Positions 46,891 to 59,868 of a DNA stretch of 64,000 nt are shown one piece after another. The stretch covers positions 18,285,002 through 18,349,001 of the forward strand of contig NC_045148.1 in the NCBI RefSeq assembly GCF_008831285.2, in the 5' to 3' direction. Numbering within the stretch: the first letter of the stretch is position 1; each line of letters starts with the position of its first letter. The stretch comes from Nymphaea colorata. Taxonomy: Eukaryota > Streptophyta > Magnoliopsida > Nymphaeales > Nymphaeaceae. The position numbers and the translations under genes are program-made. The notes beneath the pieces were generated by a model. The model ran no database searches. It saw only the letters and a list, made by a program, of their open reading frames with translations, and was not told the DNA's origin.

Positions 46891-47206
46891 GTTAGTTTTC
46901 CGTTTAAAGGGGTGATGTTGGGTGGCAGAGGGAGAAAGCGCGTGGGCCTTTAAAGTTATAACCTATTTCCCCATTCATAAAATGACCGAAAGGAAGAGGC
47001 GATTGGCCATTTAAAGTGTACCGTTATACGCGCAGAGAGAGAGAGAAGAGAGAGCGGGACTCCGCGGGAGAGAGAGAGTTCTAGAAGGCAGAGAAGAAAG
47101 AAAGCAAGGGAAGCTTTACTTTAAAGCATCCAAAGCTCATTGGCATCTCTGAAGTGGGCAGAGAGACAGAGGGAGACTTGTGCTTGGGGAGCACCGAGGA
47201 AGGTAA

Positions 47207-47860
47207 ATGGAGAAACTGAATGGGCTTCTGAGGGTGAGGGTGATCAGAGGTGTGGGTCTGGCTGTCAGGGATCTGAGATCCAGCGACCCTTACGTTATTG
47301 TTAAGATGGGCAAGCAGGTATACCTTTTTCCTTTCTCCTCACGCTTTTGTTTTGTTAATTTTGTGTTCATGGTGATGGATTTGAGTACCTGTTCAATTTC
47401 TTTCTTTGATTTGAGGTTGTTTTGAGTTTCTTTCTTCTTGAACTATTTTGCCTTCTGTCCGTGACTTCGCGCTCAAACTCGTTGGTCATCCTAATTTTTC
47501 CTCAATTTTTATCATCTTGCGGCTTTCCTGCGGTTTTTTTATTTGTCATCATCTTGTAATTTTGTGTCATTTTCGTGATATTACCATTTCACACTTGAAC
47601 TAGGCTGCTGCTCTCTCTCTCTCTCTCTCTGTGAAATTCCTTCCTGGAAAACGTAAAAGAAAAGAGAGAGACGAACAGGAATGGCGAGTTAATTGTTTCC
47701 CTTTTCATTACACGAGGATAGTCCTGAGTGAGTGCGCTAACCAAGGAAGGAAAATAGGAGAGGAACGTTGGAAAATATTTGGCAAGTCTTGAACGTTATG
47801 TAATATAGTGGGTATGGGTCTTCTTGGTTCCACGTTCAAGGCAGCTAATTTTAACACCCT

Positions 47861-47935
<75 letters not shown>

Positions 47936-50359
47936 TATATATTCCTTCTGATGAAAGAAAAGATCCACTATCATGGTCGGGGGAAGCTGATGCCCAGTTT
48001 TTCAGGACCATGGTCGAGAATCTGATGCCCTGTTCTTCAGGACCATGGTCGAGAATCTGATGCCCCGTTCTTCAGGACCATGGTACATACATTTGTTATT
48101 CCCGCTAGATTCATGAGACAATAAGTTGATAAAGCAGAGATGAAATGCAAAACAGTTTGTTCATTAGAAGGTTCTATGGTGATTTTCGTTTTTCCTTCAG
48201 AAAACCATCCGCTTGCTTAGCAACAATGCCGCTGTTTCACGTAGAGATCCCATTTCTAGTCATTTAATAAATTAAAACATATGAAGCTTTGTGATCCTCT
48301 CAAGTGGGGGAGCCGTAAAGCATCACACCCTCCTTTTCTGAACTTCTCATACACACTATGCAATTTCACATACTTGATTATTCACTATGCAATTTCACAT
48401 ACTTGATTATTCCAAATACTAATCGTACTAATGTTTCTGCAATACACCTCCTACCCAGTTGAAACCACTTTTTCCTTGTGAAGGAAGGAAAGATCATGAA
48501 TGTGGGGAGCCATTGGAGCCCTGTTCAAGCGGAGATATTAGCTTACATTGTTTTGTGCCTGCAAATCTGCCTTCTGTGCAAGTTGGGAAAAAAAAAAATT
48601 AGTGTCACAAAAACGCATTAAAAAAACATTATAATGCATTTTTTTCACTTTTTTCATTTTTCTTCACTTTTTTAATGCCAAACAGTTTTTTTTTCATTTT
48701 CTATTTTTTATTTGCTGTGAATCCACTTATCTTTTGATGTTTGTGTTATTAGCTTCTCATTTATTTTATTTTCCTCCATTTTTAGTTTCTTTAAATTTTA
48801 AAAAGTTTACTTTTTTTTTTCATGCTCACCAAGAAAAACCTCACCGTTTAAAATTTTGAAACATTATTTGTGACTATGAAAAAAATAAAACATATTTTCA
48901 CAATTCGTACTTCAGAGACGAGTCTCCATATCATTGTTTTCATGGGATTAAAGTGATGATAACAGACATTTAGAATCTTAGATACATATATTTTGGCATG
49001 CTTAGCAAATAGATATGGTAAAGGGCAAAGCTGTTGGTCCAAAGGTTCCTATCTATCAATTGGCCGTTGGAATGTTTTGCAAGTGTCTTTACGGCACACA
49101 GAAGGAACTTTTGGAGACATTGATGTGAAGAAAACCATGAATGCTTCTCTGTGCTCCTGTTGGTACTCGATGCTCATCATTCTCAGTATTGATGTGAACA
49201 TTTCTTGTTTCAGAAACTGAGGACTCGTGTGGTAAAGCGCAACCTAAATCCAGAATGGAAAGAGAGCTTGACTCTTTCTGTTTCAGATCATATTCTGCCC
49301 ATCAGGATTGTATGCACCCCTATTTCCGAACTTTTTTATTCAAATTTTGGTTCCTTGCTTCTAGATGTTTGTCTGTTGCTTTATGTATAATTTATGCTGA
49401 TTCCTGTGAACAGTGGAACAGAATCATCTTATGGCTGTATCTAAACAGACTAGAACACAAGACACACACAGTGGAACAGAATTATCTTATGGCTGTATCT
49501 TAACTATGTGATCTTAGATATCTGCCTGGGTTCTTCTTCCACCTTAGTCACTCTACGAGGATAGTTCATCTAACATTAAGTTATGTAGGATTATGGAGAA
49601 AAAGAAAAAGAAATTGAAAATCTCCTCTTGTAGGCCTACCTTTTGCTGAAAGAAGACTGCCTTTTGTAATTTTCCCAATAAAGGCCACACTTTTGACCAC
49701 ATTTTTATAAAGAACCACCAAATAAGGGCTTTCAGTAAACTTCCATTTAACTTGACAAATAGAAAATGTTAGCGACTTAGTCATAGAGGGTAATGTTGAA
49801 AATTTTGCAGCTAATTTTTGTTTTTTAGGTTAACAGATTTCGTCTTTGAGTCTTAGACCTATATTTTAGATCTGTAAGCTATAAGTAGGCCTGAAAAAAT
49901 AATTTTCCCTGTAAAAAATGAAGTCACTTGAACTTGTTCTTAGACCAAATTAGATTTATAATGTTGATGTGCTGCGAACATCTCCATGGACTGTGGAAGT
50001 AGGAATACTCCTAGCTTTATGATAATGTTGGTGTCATGTCAATACTGTTTTCATCCTGACCAAGATGCCTTGTACAGGAAGTGTTTGACAAAGATACATT
50101 TTCTCGTGATGACCCCATGGGCTATGCTGAATTCGACATACATCCATTTATAGAAGCTGTAGAAATGAAAGCCAATGGTGTTCCTTGTAACGAAATACAC
50201 AAGAAGTTGGTTCCGAATCGTCAAAATTGTTACGCAGAGGAGAGCTGCATAAAATGTGTAGAAGGGAAGATTATTCAAGACTTGTGCCTCAGGCTAAGAA
50301 ATGTGGAGTGTGGCGAGGTTGAAATACAACTGGAATGGATAAATATTAAAAGTGTGTAG
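47207..50359 (+). CDS. CAR: CAR-type C2-domain protein (C2-domain ABA-related)
   Basis: Three exons: 47207-47317, 49214-49309 and 50078-50359, all joined in phase 0, giving 162 residues. Almost the whole protein is one C2 domain: LLRVRVIRGVGLAVRDL and SSDPYVIVKMGKQ (residues about 6-37), KLRTRVVKRNLNPEWKESL (38-56), VFDKDTFSRDDPMG (loop with acidic calcium ligands), then the CAR-specific insertion IEAVEMKANGVPC through CYAEESCI, and the closing QDLCLRLRNVECGEVEIQL. Known CAR proteins bind acidic phospholipids in a calcium-dependent way and bring PYR/PYL ABA receptors to membranes. Length is typical of the smaller family members. Introns are 1,896 and 768 bp; intron 1 carries a (TA)n tract. 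The start ATG agrees with the family N-terminus. No break is seen. Confidence 0.92.
47863..48085. repeat. (TA)n tract and 35-bp triplication in CAR intron 1
   Basis: A TA tract at 47863-47930, then three head-to-tail copies starting CTGATGCCC at 47987, 48022 and 48057 (CTTCAGGACCATGGTCGAGA). A further two-copy 29-bp repeat lies at 48354-48411. Confidence 0.92.
49411..49501. repeat. 58-bp spaced direct repeat in CAR intron 2
   Basis: CAGTGGAACAGAATCATCTT at 49411 recurs with one change at 49469, followed in both by ATGGCTGTATCT. Confidence 0.9.
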
Positions 50360-52400
50360 ATTTTAAGCATTGAAATATGAGTATGTAAGAAGAAGTCCTG
50401 TGATACTTCTGCTGATTACAGATGTATATAATAATCTGCTCTCTCTTGCATACTTTTTCTCTTCTCTTTAGGAAAATGTCAGCTGTGCGCATTACGAATG
50501 AGGATTTCACATTGTGTAAACTTGTGAAGCGCGCCACCCTCAGATGAACAGACTTCTGGGGATGTATACACTCTTCTGATTACAGTCATATAGCCCGGCT
50601 ACGCAGGATATATATACATATTCTGACTACTGTTGGGAGAACTCAAATAATTCTAGCTGAATGTTCACTTAAGCGCTTAATGAAGAAAGAGATAGAAATA
50701 GAAATAGAAATGGAGTTGTTTGAGTTGTATTCATTGTTGGTTGTTTGATGCTAGTTTTTTCTGCCAACTTAATTCAAATAGAAACAGGCATTAGTTGCTA
50801 TTTCTTCATCGTAAATCATAATTGAATTATTGAAACAAGAGTTTAGTTTTAAGCATCAAGTTCTTTGTTGCAATATGAGCCGCCCAATGTGTTTCACCCA
50901 GAGTCGAGCATCAGGCGGCCTTGACTCATGCACACCAACCCCTGCAACACTCTTGTGTGTGTTTGGAGTTGGAGATGGAGTTTTATAGGGCCAAACCCTG
51001 ACCATAGAAATCCACATCTTAAGTATATGTAGATACATACACACACATATATATTAGGCAAACAAATTTTGTATGTGGTGATGCTAGTGCTACTTGGCTT
51101 TTAACTGCATGAACGAGTATGTGAGAAGCGATTATAAAGAGGCGTTTGTGGAGAGATTAAAAGTAAAGTTGCTGAAAAGGAGCAGTAAAATTGTGTTTGG
51201 GCATGCTTCAGTAGAAAAAAAAAATTGCAAGAAAAATAAAATTCATTGATACTTCGTTCTTATTTTTTATTAATCTGAAAAGTTTGATGACGATGTGATA
51301 ACTCCAATATAGAGTAAAATTTTTAGGCTCCAATACAGAGTAAAATGGTGTAAATTTTTTACCCTTTATTAGAGACACAACGTGAACGTTTTGTCACCTG
51401 ACAAATGTTTACCTTGCTTGTTTATTTGTCAAATTTTCACTTTATCCATGTCAAATACCGATATAACTTGATAGAATGTTTACCTTTATTTGTTCGTTAT
51501 GTGATAATTTATGTATTTCTGCTTAAAATGAACTTGATCTACCTCCCGCTATAGCATGAACAGAGAGGAAGATGACACAATCTACTATAGTCGCGCGTAC
51601 CACCTAGTGTTTAGTCCAACCAGAATTGTCCCAGACCTCATAATGGCCCTTCAAGTAGAGGAGAGAAAAAAATCACAGAAAAAATGCATGAGAGCCTTTA
51701 CTGCACGTTCTGAAAACGTGAACATAAATGACAAATAACCTATCGCTCTCTCGTGCTCAAAACTTCGAAAAAACTAGAATCGTAACGGTAGGAAAATAGA
51801 AAAAACCCCTCCGCAGCCACGTGAACATATATGACCTCTCGCTTTCGCTCTATAATTTCAAACAACTAAAAACATTAATGTATGACAGAAAAACTCTCGC
51901 ACCAGAGTTTCACCAATAGGATTTAGAAGTTTGGAACTCAAAGAACTGCCTACTGCCATTCCCATGGGACTTCAGAGCTCGGTTTTCTAAAGACTGTCAC
52001 ATTTGCAGGAATTCGAGAAACAAACATCCAGCGGTTTCGGTTAACAGCACCGTGAGATGTATTCTCGGGTGACATGAAGATATTCAAGTACTTAAAAATT
52101 TAAGATAAAGCACTCAGCAACGCTAAAAACAGAAGGCAAGACCGCCTTTTCTTTTCACTACGATGATGCTATTACGCATGCTATTTCCGTAGCAGCACGT
52201 TAAGTTCACTGCAACCAAACAGCATACAGCAACAAATATCTACAGTAGACGACCTTTTAAGTACTAAGAAATTGAAAAAAAAAAAAAAAAAACTATACAT
52301 ATATAGAAGTTAAAGGAGCTCAAAGCCTATTACAACATCAACATCCGCATAGACAGAAATTCCCCATGGACCTTCCCTATCCAAATGTAACACGCCAAGT
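50360..52400. other. Intergenic between CAR and ELF1
   Basis: The left part should hold the CAR 3'-UTR and the right part the ELF1 3'-UTR; the two genes converge here. No other gene was recognised. Confidence 0.5.
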
Positions 52401-53400
52401 TTAAGCAGCATCTTCTGCAAGATTGTTAACCCTCTCACACTCGTCGATCCACTCGCTATAAATGTCTATTGGCTCCGACAATGCTGCAAGAGAACAAACC
52501 AAGTCAAAAAATAATGAGAGAAAACATGTAAAAAAGAAGTAGAGGAATAACAGAAGATCCTAACTACTATGAAATGACATGTCAGACGAGAAGCTCTTGC
52601 AATACAAGTTTAAGAAAAAATTGGCTCCTGAGCAAGCTCAACCAAATTCGATTGAATATATTAAAAGTCTTCAAGGGCATGTTAAATGTTAAAGTATAAC
52701 ACACACCATCCAGGTCAAAGAATGACCAAGAAAAACCTAGTAGCACCACATCCCAGACCAATGATAACCACTAAGCCGAGACGCTAATCTCACAGTTAAA
52801 GAAAAGATAAAAGAGCAAAACTAAGTATGTAAGAAGACTTCACCAGTGATAGAAGTGCTGTAACTCTCCTGGCAAATCCTGCATGATGCTTCACCAATCA
52901 TATCTTTCCTGTCACTGGAAGAAAAAAAATGGCCTGAGACAATATGTAAGAAGAATAATGATAATAAGTAAGAGAATCACATAGCAACGAGGATATTATA
53001 TCTCTCAGTTAATCGGCAAACTGGACACTGACGGCCCATTTAGAGTACAGGTCTAAGTGTTATCTCACAAAGATCTTTACTACCAAGTCATTTAAGAAGT
53101 GCATCAGCATGAAATTTAACCACTCCTAGAATTTTTTCAACATTTAACAATATAAAACAAACAAGCCCGCTTGAACAGAATTCGATGCTTAAAAAAGGTA
53201 TGCTTTTAAATATCACTAATTTATAGTTCTACAATGGTTTGCTTAAGAATATGCAAAGACATAAATATAAAATCATGCAGTACTTACATGCGGCACTCAA
53301 CGCTGGTTCCATGGTTGCAGAAAGGGCAGCTAAATACTGTGTCAAGCTTATCCATTCTCTTCTTTGGAGGTGGCTTAGCTCTGGATTTTCTCTTCCCCAT
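52401..53400 (-). CDS. ELF1: ELF1/ELOF1 zinc-ribbon transcription elongation factor
   Basis: Coding exons (minus strand): 53400-53288, 52914-52844 and 52483-52401, giving 88 residues. The N-terminus [15 protein letters not shown] is the basic tail of ELF1. The zinc ribbon has four Cys: FSCPFCNHG and [27 protein letters not shown] is the conserved C-terminal block, and the protein ends LAEDAA. ELF1 (yeast Elf1, animal ELOF1) binds elongating RNA polymerase II in the nucleus and helps it pass nucleosomes and lesions. The length equals the compact plant form; the long acidic tail known from Arabidopsis is absent. Splice phases (2, then 1) fit. A 5'-UTR intron (54702-53410) precedes the start. 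No defect is seen. Confidence 0.95.
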
Positions 53401-53409
53401 GTCTCCGAA

Positions 53410-54703
53410 CTGTGTAATGCATCAAAGATCAATCTCTAGTTAATTAATGAATTGTAACAAAACATGATTCAATCTCTCATTAATTAATGAATTGTAACAA
53501 AACATGTTGCGAATCATCAACCAAGAAAGTATATGTTACTCAAGCTTGATGGCACTCAAAAAAGAATTATCAATCACATGAGTAACTCTTACCAGCACTA
53601 ATTGCACGAAGATATAGGAAGCACTGATAAACCTATTTATCAGACCTCCCTGTAAACGAGAAGAAATAACAGATAACCATTCCAACCTATACAGGCTAAA
53701 TCATCTCAGTACAAGCCTATGCTAGTAAATCGTGGTTCCTGTGGAACCTTAGAGAAGAAGGAAACCAGAATGGACAGAAGTTCGACAGGGTCAGTAACAC
53801 GGAACAAGGAATAACTTGTTTTTATGAAGGTGCCAACAAAGTGTGAAGAAAACATGACAGTTACACACTAACAGAAGAAAACAATGGAAACCTTCTTGTC
53901 TGCGTTATACTAAGAATATCTATTCAAGGTTACAGATGCAGAGATAGTTACAGCACAGGATGACATCCAAAGATAACAAAGGTCTCCGTGTTAATATCTT
54001 CGGCAGGGTTGATCGGTAAAGGGGATGATAACCAAACCCACTCAATGAAGGCCTGCAACTCAATAGGCTCAGGCTCAGATTAGACACGCAACCAAGAACA
54101 AAATAGCAACTACAGCAATTACATCATCACAGACAACCAAAGAAGGAATACAAAGAAAAGCAATAACAAAGCATTAAACAAGGAACGACTCACCAAAAGA
54201 TATATGATAACTTGGTATCGTAAACCTACCACCAAAAAATGGCAAGATTCTATGTATGTACGGTTCTAGACAATCTGTGAAGGATCAGCAAAACCAAAGC
54301 CTAAACTCGATCTCTCAAACCCCAGGCGCACCCTAAGCACGGATATGCGCAATATCGCTAATCTAGAGACATATCAAACATACACGCCAGACGGAAACCC
54401 TAAATCCCCAAATCACACAAATCCTAACCCTAAATGGTCCAACCTTTTACAGTATACGACGAAAGCAGATGCTGCAGATCAAACTCAGAACATATGCAAC
54501 AGCAAAAAGATGATGGATCACGAAAGGTTCATACGACCCTCGACGACGCTGAAACCGTTATCTCCACTAACAAACCCTAGACTTACATCGAAGAACGTCA
54601 ACCACAAGGAGAAGAAGCAACATAAAGGTGGATTCACGTCGAAATAAAAAACAACAATAAAACCAGAACAAAATCTAAAAAGAACAAGAAACTGACCAAT
54701 ACC
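53410..54703 (-). other. 5'-UTR intron of ELF1, ending in a non-coding first exon
   Basis: On the minus strand, GCGAAAGAG is followed by GTATTG at 54702 and CATTACACAG ends at 53410, nine bases before the ATG. This gives an intron of about 1.29 kb and a leader exon of about 70 bp (from near 54770 to 54703) without ATG. Near the leader the intron holds AAACCCTAA-type telo-box motifs (plus strand, 54398-54435 and 54581-54590). A 40-bp direct repeat (CAATCTCT, then TTAATTAATGAATTGTAAC) lies at 53430-53509. Confidence 0.65.
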
Positions 54704-54797
54704 TCTTTCGCTTCCTCTCCCACTTGCTCTGGTTCTTTCAGAAAATCGTGCCGCGTACAAATGCCTTCCCAAGAGGGATCCGAAGCCCCAGGACGGG

Positions 54798-54805
54798 CTT
54801 TTATA
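54798..54805 (-). promoter_or_regulatory. TATA box of ELF1
   Basis: TATAAAAG on the minus strand, about 95 bp upstream of the inferred leader-exon splice site, placing the start of transcription near 54770. Confidence 0.6.
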
Positions 54806-54839
54806 GGGTAGGGTAGTGGTAAGATCGTTATTTTCTCCA

Positions 54840-57544
54840 TAAGGTTGTCCCAAAATTTCCAGAACGGATGAGATCGCGTCGACGCTCGCGTCGCGCCTAG
54901 TCGAGGGGTCCGGTCTGATTGGAAGCAGGACCAGAACCGAACCCAGTAGAATGTGAATCACAAACAGATCAAATGGGTCGAATCTGTTTTCTGATCGGAC
55001 CCGTGGGGCAAGAGCATCTTATACGGACAGTTCCTCGGCTCTGAAACTTAAGACCATGGATCTGGTTGAAATCTGTCTTAAGGTTGCTTTTATTTGAACC
55101 CGAAGACCCGACATCATTAGTTTGATGAACAAAGAATTTTAATACGAGTACATGGTTATCATGAAGCTAAATTTTGATAAAATCTCCTTTTCTTCAAAAA
55201 ATGTTAAGAAAATATGGGATCAAGTCTGCCCACTGCCAATTCCGGCTTTGAGCTTGATCATCACACAAATCTTTGTACTTCCTATCCAGGTAGCAAGGCT
55301 CATGATGTCAAAGGACCTACGGGGTCGTTGGGAAGTTAGAATACTATGCGAGTGTTTCACGAATCTATTCTAAATATTAGAGTGTATTCATGAAATACAA
55401 AAACTAGGTGTATGTATCTATCTCAATCTTTAGGATAGATTCTTATAAATTACTCATAAAATGTTTCATTTCATTTGCCAAATAATCTTTAAGCGGGTGT
55501 TTGATAATCGAGACACTTTGTGAGTGTCTCATGGATCTACTTAAAAAATTATAAAAGGTACATTGGACACTAAAACTATTGTTCCATAAACCTTTTTCAA
55601 TTTTCTGGGCAGATTCAAGGAACGTTCACAATGTCTCGCTGCTGCCAAACTACCCTTCGCAAGTTCTAGGGGATGTAATGTAAACACTTGCAAACATTCC
55701 CAACCATATTCACTTGCAAACATTCCGACGTGTATGAGGAAAAGGGCTTGGGAGACTCTTCCATAGCTCGACTCCAATGCAAGTTTTCTCTCGTCCCCCT
55801 GGTTGGTCCAGATGTTGTGGAATGATTCCATGAAGGTTTTGGAGACAATCCTAGCCGGTTATGATCTTAAGTTCATCGTTTGGAATGTTTAGGGTTCAGT
55901 TCAACGATCTGCCAAAAAATGACCTCGTCTATCTCCTCATACAACACTCTCCTTGTTGCTTCTTCCTCTTCGACACAATGATGTTTGATGATGAATTAGT
56001 AAATTAGAAGTATAAAATTTATTTTTCTTTGTCGTTAAGTCTAACTTTGAGGTGTCAAACGGAATGACAAGAATGCTTTGTGGTTGGGATCTGATGAAAG
56101 TATTTAGTAAGGTGACCGACGTGAGCCGATTTTAAATTTTGAAGAAATGCACATATAGATCCTCTTAGTATACAAGAGGAGCTTTCATATCTTTAGAGGT
56201 GTTTTTGATATATCTAGAGTCATGGAAATTTAGAATCGAATATTCATTGTTTAAGAAATTGGAATTACTAAACAAGTGGAATGTTTTGTTTCTGGAATTA
56301 GGAAACCAAAACGTGAAATTTTGATTCCATTCTAGTTTGACGAGGAATTATGATTCCGGAATTTTCATTTTTGAAGCAAATTCCAAACCATCAAACAACC
56401 CCCATGATAGTTCCAAGCCTTACTGATACCGATTCCAGGTAAGGTTTCTTAGACAGAATGGTGAAATAGCCTAATACCACTTTGTGTTGAAGCGTTATTA
56501 ATTATTTTCTCACCAATTTCTCATGGCATCAGTTTCAGCACAAGAAGTGAAGGCAACTGTGTTTTCATCTAATGTTGGGAGTGCACTGGAACCCCGTGGC
56601 TTTTCATTTTCTTTCTTTGGGAGCTATTGGAGCATTATGGACCAAGCTATTATAGATATTATGAAATTTGGAAAGTTGGTGAAAAAGATAAACACGTCTT
56701 TCATAATTTTCATTTATCTAATTCCAAAATGAGAGGAGTTTAGGCAAATTTAATATTGTTGCCCAATAGCATTATCCAATTCCGCTTCATTTCACAAATT
56801 CTTAACCAGAAACTTTTGGGGCAAAGCCAAAAAATTTTCATTGCAGATCCAAACTACACTTTCAGAATTTCAGCAACGGCAAGAATATATATTTTTTTAT
56901 ATAGAATAAACTAAAATTTACATGTAAATTTTCAAAATTTTAACAATAAGAGGGGGAGGGGCCATGGCGTGTGCCGCCCACCTATATGTATGTATATGTA
57001 TGTATATAGACGGCCGACAATGCCATTATTATTTAATAATTTTTTTTAGAAAGTAATGCATGTGTATAATAATTAAACAAAGATGAAGTGTGTGATGCCC
57101 ATGTAACGTCTCATGCATCAAACTAGATTTGGTACTTAATTGTTAATGGAGATTAAAGTAGATTCAGCTGGTAAGAGACAACTTTGATACATGATGCATG
57201 AAGCTAAAATTTGACAAAAGCTTCTTTGAATCTGTCGAGAAAATAATACTTGAATCAGTTCTGGCCTCTATCAATTTGGGCTTTGAGCGTGAACTTGCAG
57301 TCTTATTCCCAAAGGCACATCCGTTTAAGCGGTTTAATCTTAGGATCGTTATAACTAAGAAAACAAAAAGAGAGGGAGAACACATGTAGTAAAAAAATGA
57401 CATTGAACCAAAACTGACATGAATCATAACACAAATTGGATTAAATTATCTTCATTCTCCATTCTAACGTCAGAATTTAGCCGAAATTATGTTTTTCTTT
57501 TTAATTTTCACTGATTGCAATATTAAGAAATGTTGCTGCCTTTA
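54840..57544. other. Intergenic with dispersed repeat pieces
   Basis: No gene seen. 55163-55260 and 57201-57430 belong to a dispersed repeat also found at 63749-63985. 56205-56402 may be a MITE (GAGGTGTTTTTGATAT against inverted GGGGTTGTTTGATGG). 56880-56990 is a fragment of the dispersed AT-rich repeat. Confidence 0.4.
57201..57430. repeat. Dispersed repeat, copy 2 of 3
   Basis: AAGCTAAAATTTGACAAAA, then GAACTTGCAGTCTTATT, then CCAAAGGCACATCC, then AGGATCGTTAT and GACATGAAT. The same order occurs at 63749-63985, and the first third also at 55163-55260. Reading frames ELAVLFPKAHP and LRIVITKK are shared by the two long copies. Confidence 0.8.
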
Positions 57545-58700
57545 GCCGGAAGGTAAGTTTTCTGATCCATTCATCCCTTTGCAAAGTAGTAGTACTGCCG
57601 TGTCCATGTGATGAGAGGTTGTCAACTTGTTCAACCAGAGTGGTGTTGCTTTGGCTTTTGGCCTTGGCTTTCCATTTACTACTGTTTCTTTTCCCTCTCT
57701 TTTTATCTTTCTTTCTTTGTTGCGCCAGAGGGGCCCTTGATGCACTAACTCTTCCTACGAAAATGTCACCAGTTTTGACAGAAAAGCAACCATATCACCG
57801 CTTAGCTTCTTTCGGCTGTGGTTTTCCGGCCCAACCTTCAGCACCCATCGCCTGGAAAACTACCCTGATCCCAATGATAATTTTTGGGGGTTTTAGGGTT
57901 TAAATGGCCTGAAAAATTTGTGGGTGATCACCTTTTTCGGCATTAAATGCCTGTGCAAGCACATGAAGAGAAAGAAGAAGAACGAGAGAGAGTGAGATTG
58001 GCAAAACTGATGTCAAGGTTGATGAACACACTGGGAGTGAGGGAAAATATGCAGACACTGCTCACGAAAGCCATGGCCATTGGCAGCATGTACACGTCAT
58101 GCTCCTCAAACTTAGATTACAATGAAAAAGATGCCATCTGATGGCTGCCATGTGTTTCATCGGCAGTATCTGCGTCTTCTCCGTCTCTCGCAATCTGTTC
58201 ATGAACTCGGATGTCAAGTTTGCCAACCTCGCTGATCTCTCAAACTTTATCCTTTTGTTTTTGTTCTTGTTTATCTTCTTGTACTTGCACATACATTTAA
58301 TGCAGAGAAAGACGATCACTCATAAAATTTTCAGGCCATTTAAACCCTAAACCCCCAAGAAGAGAACATTGGGATGGTGGTTTTTCAGGCGATGGGTGTC
58401 GAAAGGTAGGCCGGAAAACCATTCAGATGAGAGACGCCAAGGGGCGAGAACCTTGCTCTTATGCCAAAATCGGTGACATTTTTGTAGGAAGGGTTGGTAC
58501 ATCATTCCTCTGACGCGACAAAGAAAGACAGTAAAAACGAGAAGAAAAAGAACTGGTAGTAACAGGAAAGCCATGGCCAGTCGCCAGTCTAGCCAGCACA
58601 ACCTGACGCTGAACAACTATACAACCTTCATGACATGAACATGACATACTACCCCTTTGGAAAGGGTTCATGATTTGATAGACAAACTTACTTTTTGGCA
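57545..58700. repeat. Large imperfect inverted repeat (arms about 550 bp)
   Basis: The left arm (about 57545-58090) matches the reverse complement of the right arm (about 58700-58135). Paired landmarks include AGGTAAGTTT/AAGTAAGTTT, GGCTTTCC, CTTCCTACGAAAATGTCACC/CTTCCTACAAAAATGTCACC, CACCCATCGCCTG, TTTAGGGTTTAAATGGCCTG (exact) and GCATTAAATG. Similarity is roughly 70-75% by eye, with a loop of about 45 bp. Partial open frames exist in both arms and both directions (for example FANLADLS against FANLTLS), so it may be a head-to-head inverted duplication of a gene fragment or a foldback element. Confidence 0.85.
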
Positions 58701-59106
58701 AAATTTTTTTGCAACCGGTAAAGATTAAAGAAAAACATCATTTCATGTAAATGCCGATTTTAGAAGAGAGAACGAAGGTAATTTAGTCAAATTTGTGGTG
58801 TCCCTAGAAACAGGTTGTGTTCTTGTAGTATACCACAAAAGCATATCAAACTCCCACAACGTATACATTTTAGAGCAACGACAACCCCCAAATTCATCCC
58901 TTCCTAGTGCGCCAACTTAAAACTGTCAAACCAGATGCATTGGACAGGCATGGAGATGCAGAAAGCAATGAATGATTATCTGATGGCATGGCACTCCTTT
59001 CTCAAATTCATGACCTTTGATCACAGGGTCTCTGAGAGGTCATATATGATTAAGAAGAAGAGGAGGAGAAAGGGGAGTTAAAGGAAGAGGGAAGAAGCTA
59101 GCAAAA

Positions 59107-59460
59107 GGTGGTGGCAGCAGTGGCAAGCAAACCAACAAAATGTAAGCAGGAGCACGTGGGAAGATGGGGATGGACGCTTTTAAGTGTAAAGTGAAGGAAG
59201 ATCTATTGGTGCTCTTTACACTAACCTTGGATCACCACTAGCCTCTGCTTGTCATTCTCATCTTAGAAAAGTTTCCACACACATGCAAATTCAAACCACT
59301 CACGAACCAGACCCTTTCTTTTGCTCTTTAATGGTGCCATTTGTGTGGGCAACAACATTTATTACAGCAGTTATGTGATCCCACTATGGGACCCTTAATA
59401 TAGGCAGACTCAGAAATTACGGTTTTTAACATAAATGGTTGAGTTCATGTTGAGTTTAAG

Positions 59461-59559
<99 letters not shown>

Positions 59560-59868
59560 GATGATACAGGAATAACGTGGGATGTTGGCATGGATTGTGG
59601 TGAAAGGGAAAAGAGGAAATGGAAAGAACGGCAAGCTTTTATTCGCGAAATGTGATTATAGCGAAGTGTGACATTATATGGGAGGGGAACGCACCCATTT
59701 GTGATGGGGAACTTATGGGCCCACCGGCCGACACGTTGCGAAGAACTCGAACCAAGTATTTGGGGCAATATTGCTTCAGCCTTGAGAACTCGAATCTCCT
59801 ACCTCCACGTGATCCATCCCCATCTTCCCGCATGCTCCTGCTTACATTTTGTTGGTGTGTTTGCCTGA
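59107..59868. repeat. Inverted repeat pair flanking a (TA)47 tract
   Basis: 59107-59174 (GCAGGAGCACGTGGGAAGAT and flanks) and 59868-59761 (the reverse complement of the same sequence, extended to the left) face each other. Between them at 59463-59556 is a pure TA tract. A third copy, plus strand, is at 62181-62316. Confidence 0.8.

Noticed and set aside
57619-58701. Open frames in the arms of the inverted repeat as separate genes
   Set aside because: Frames are short, differ between arms, and low-complexity Leu/Phe runs account for much of them.
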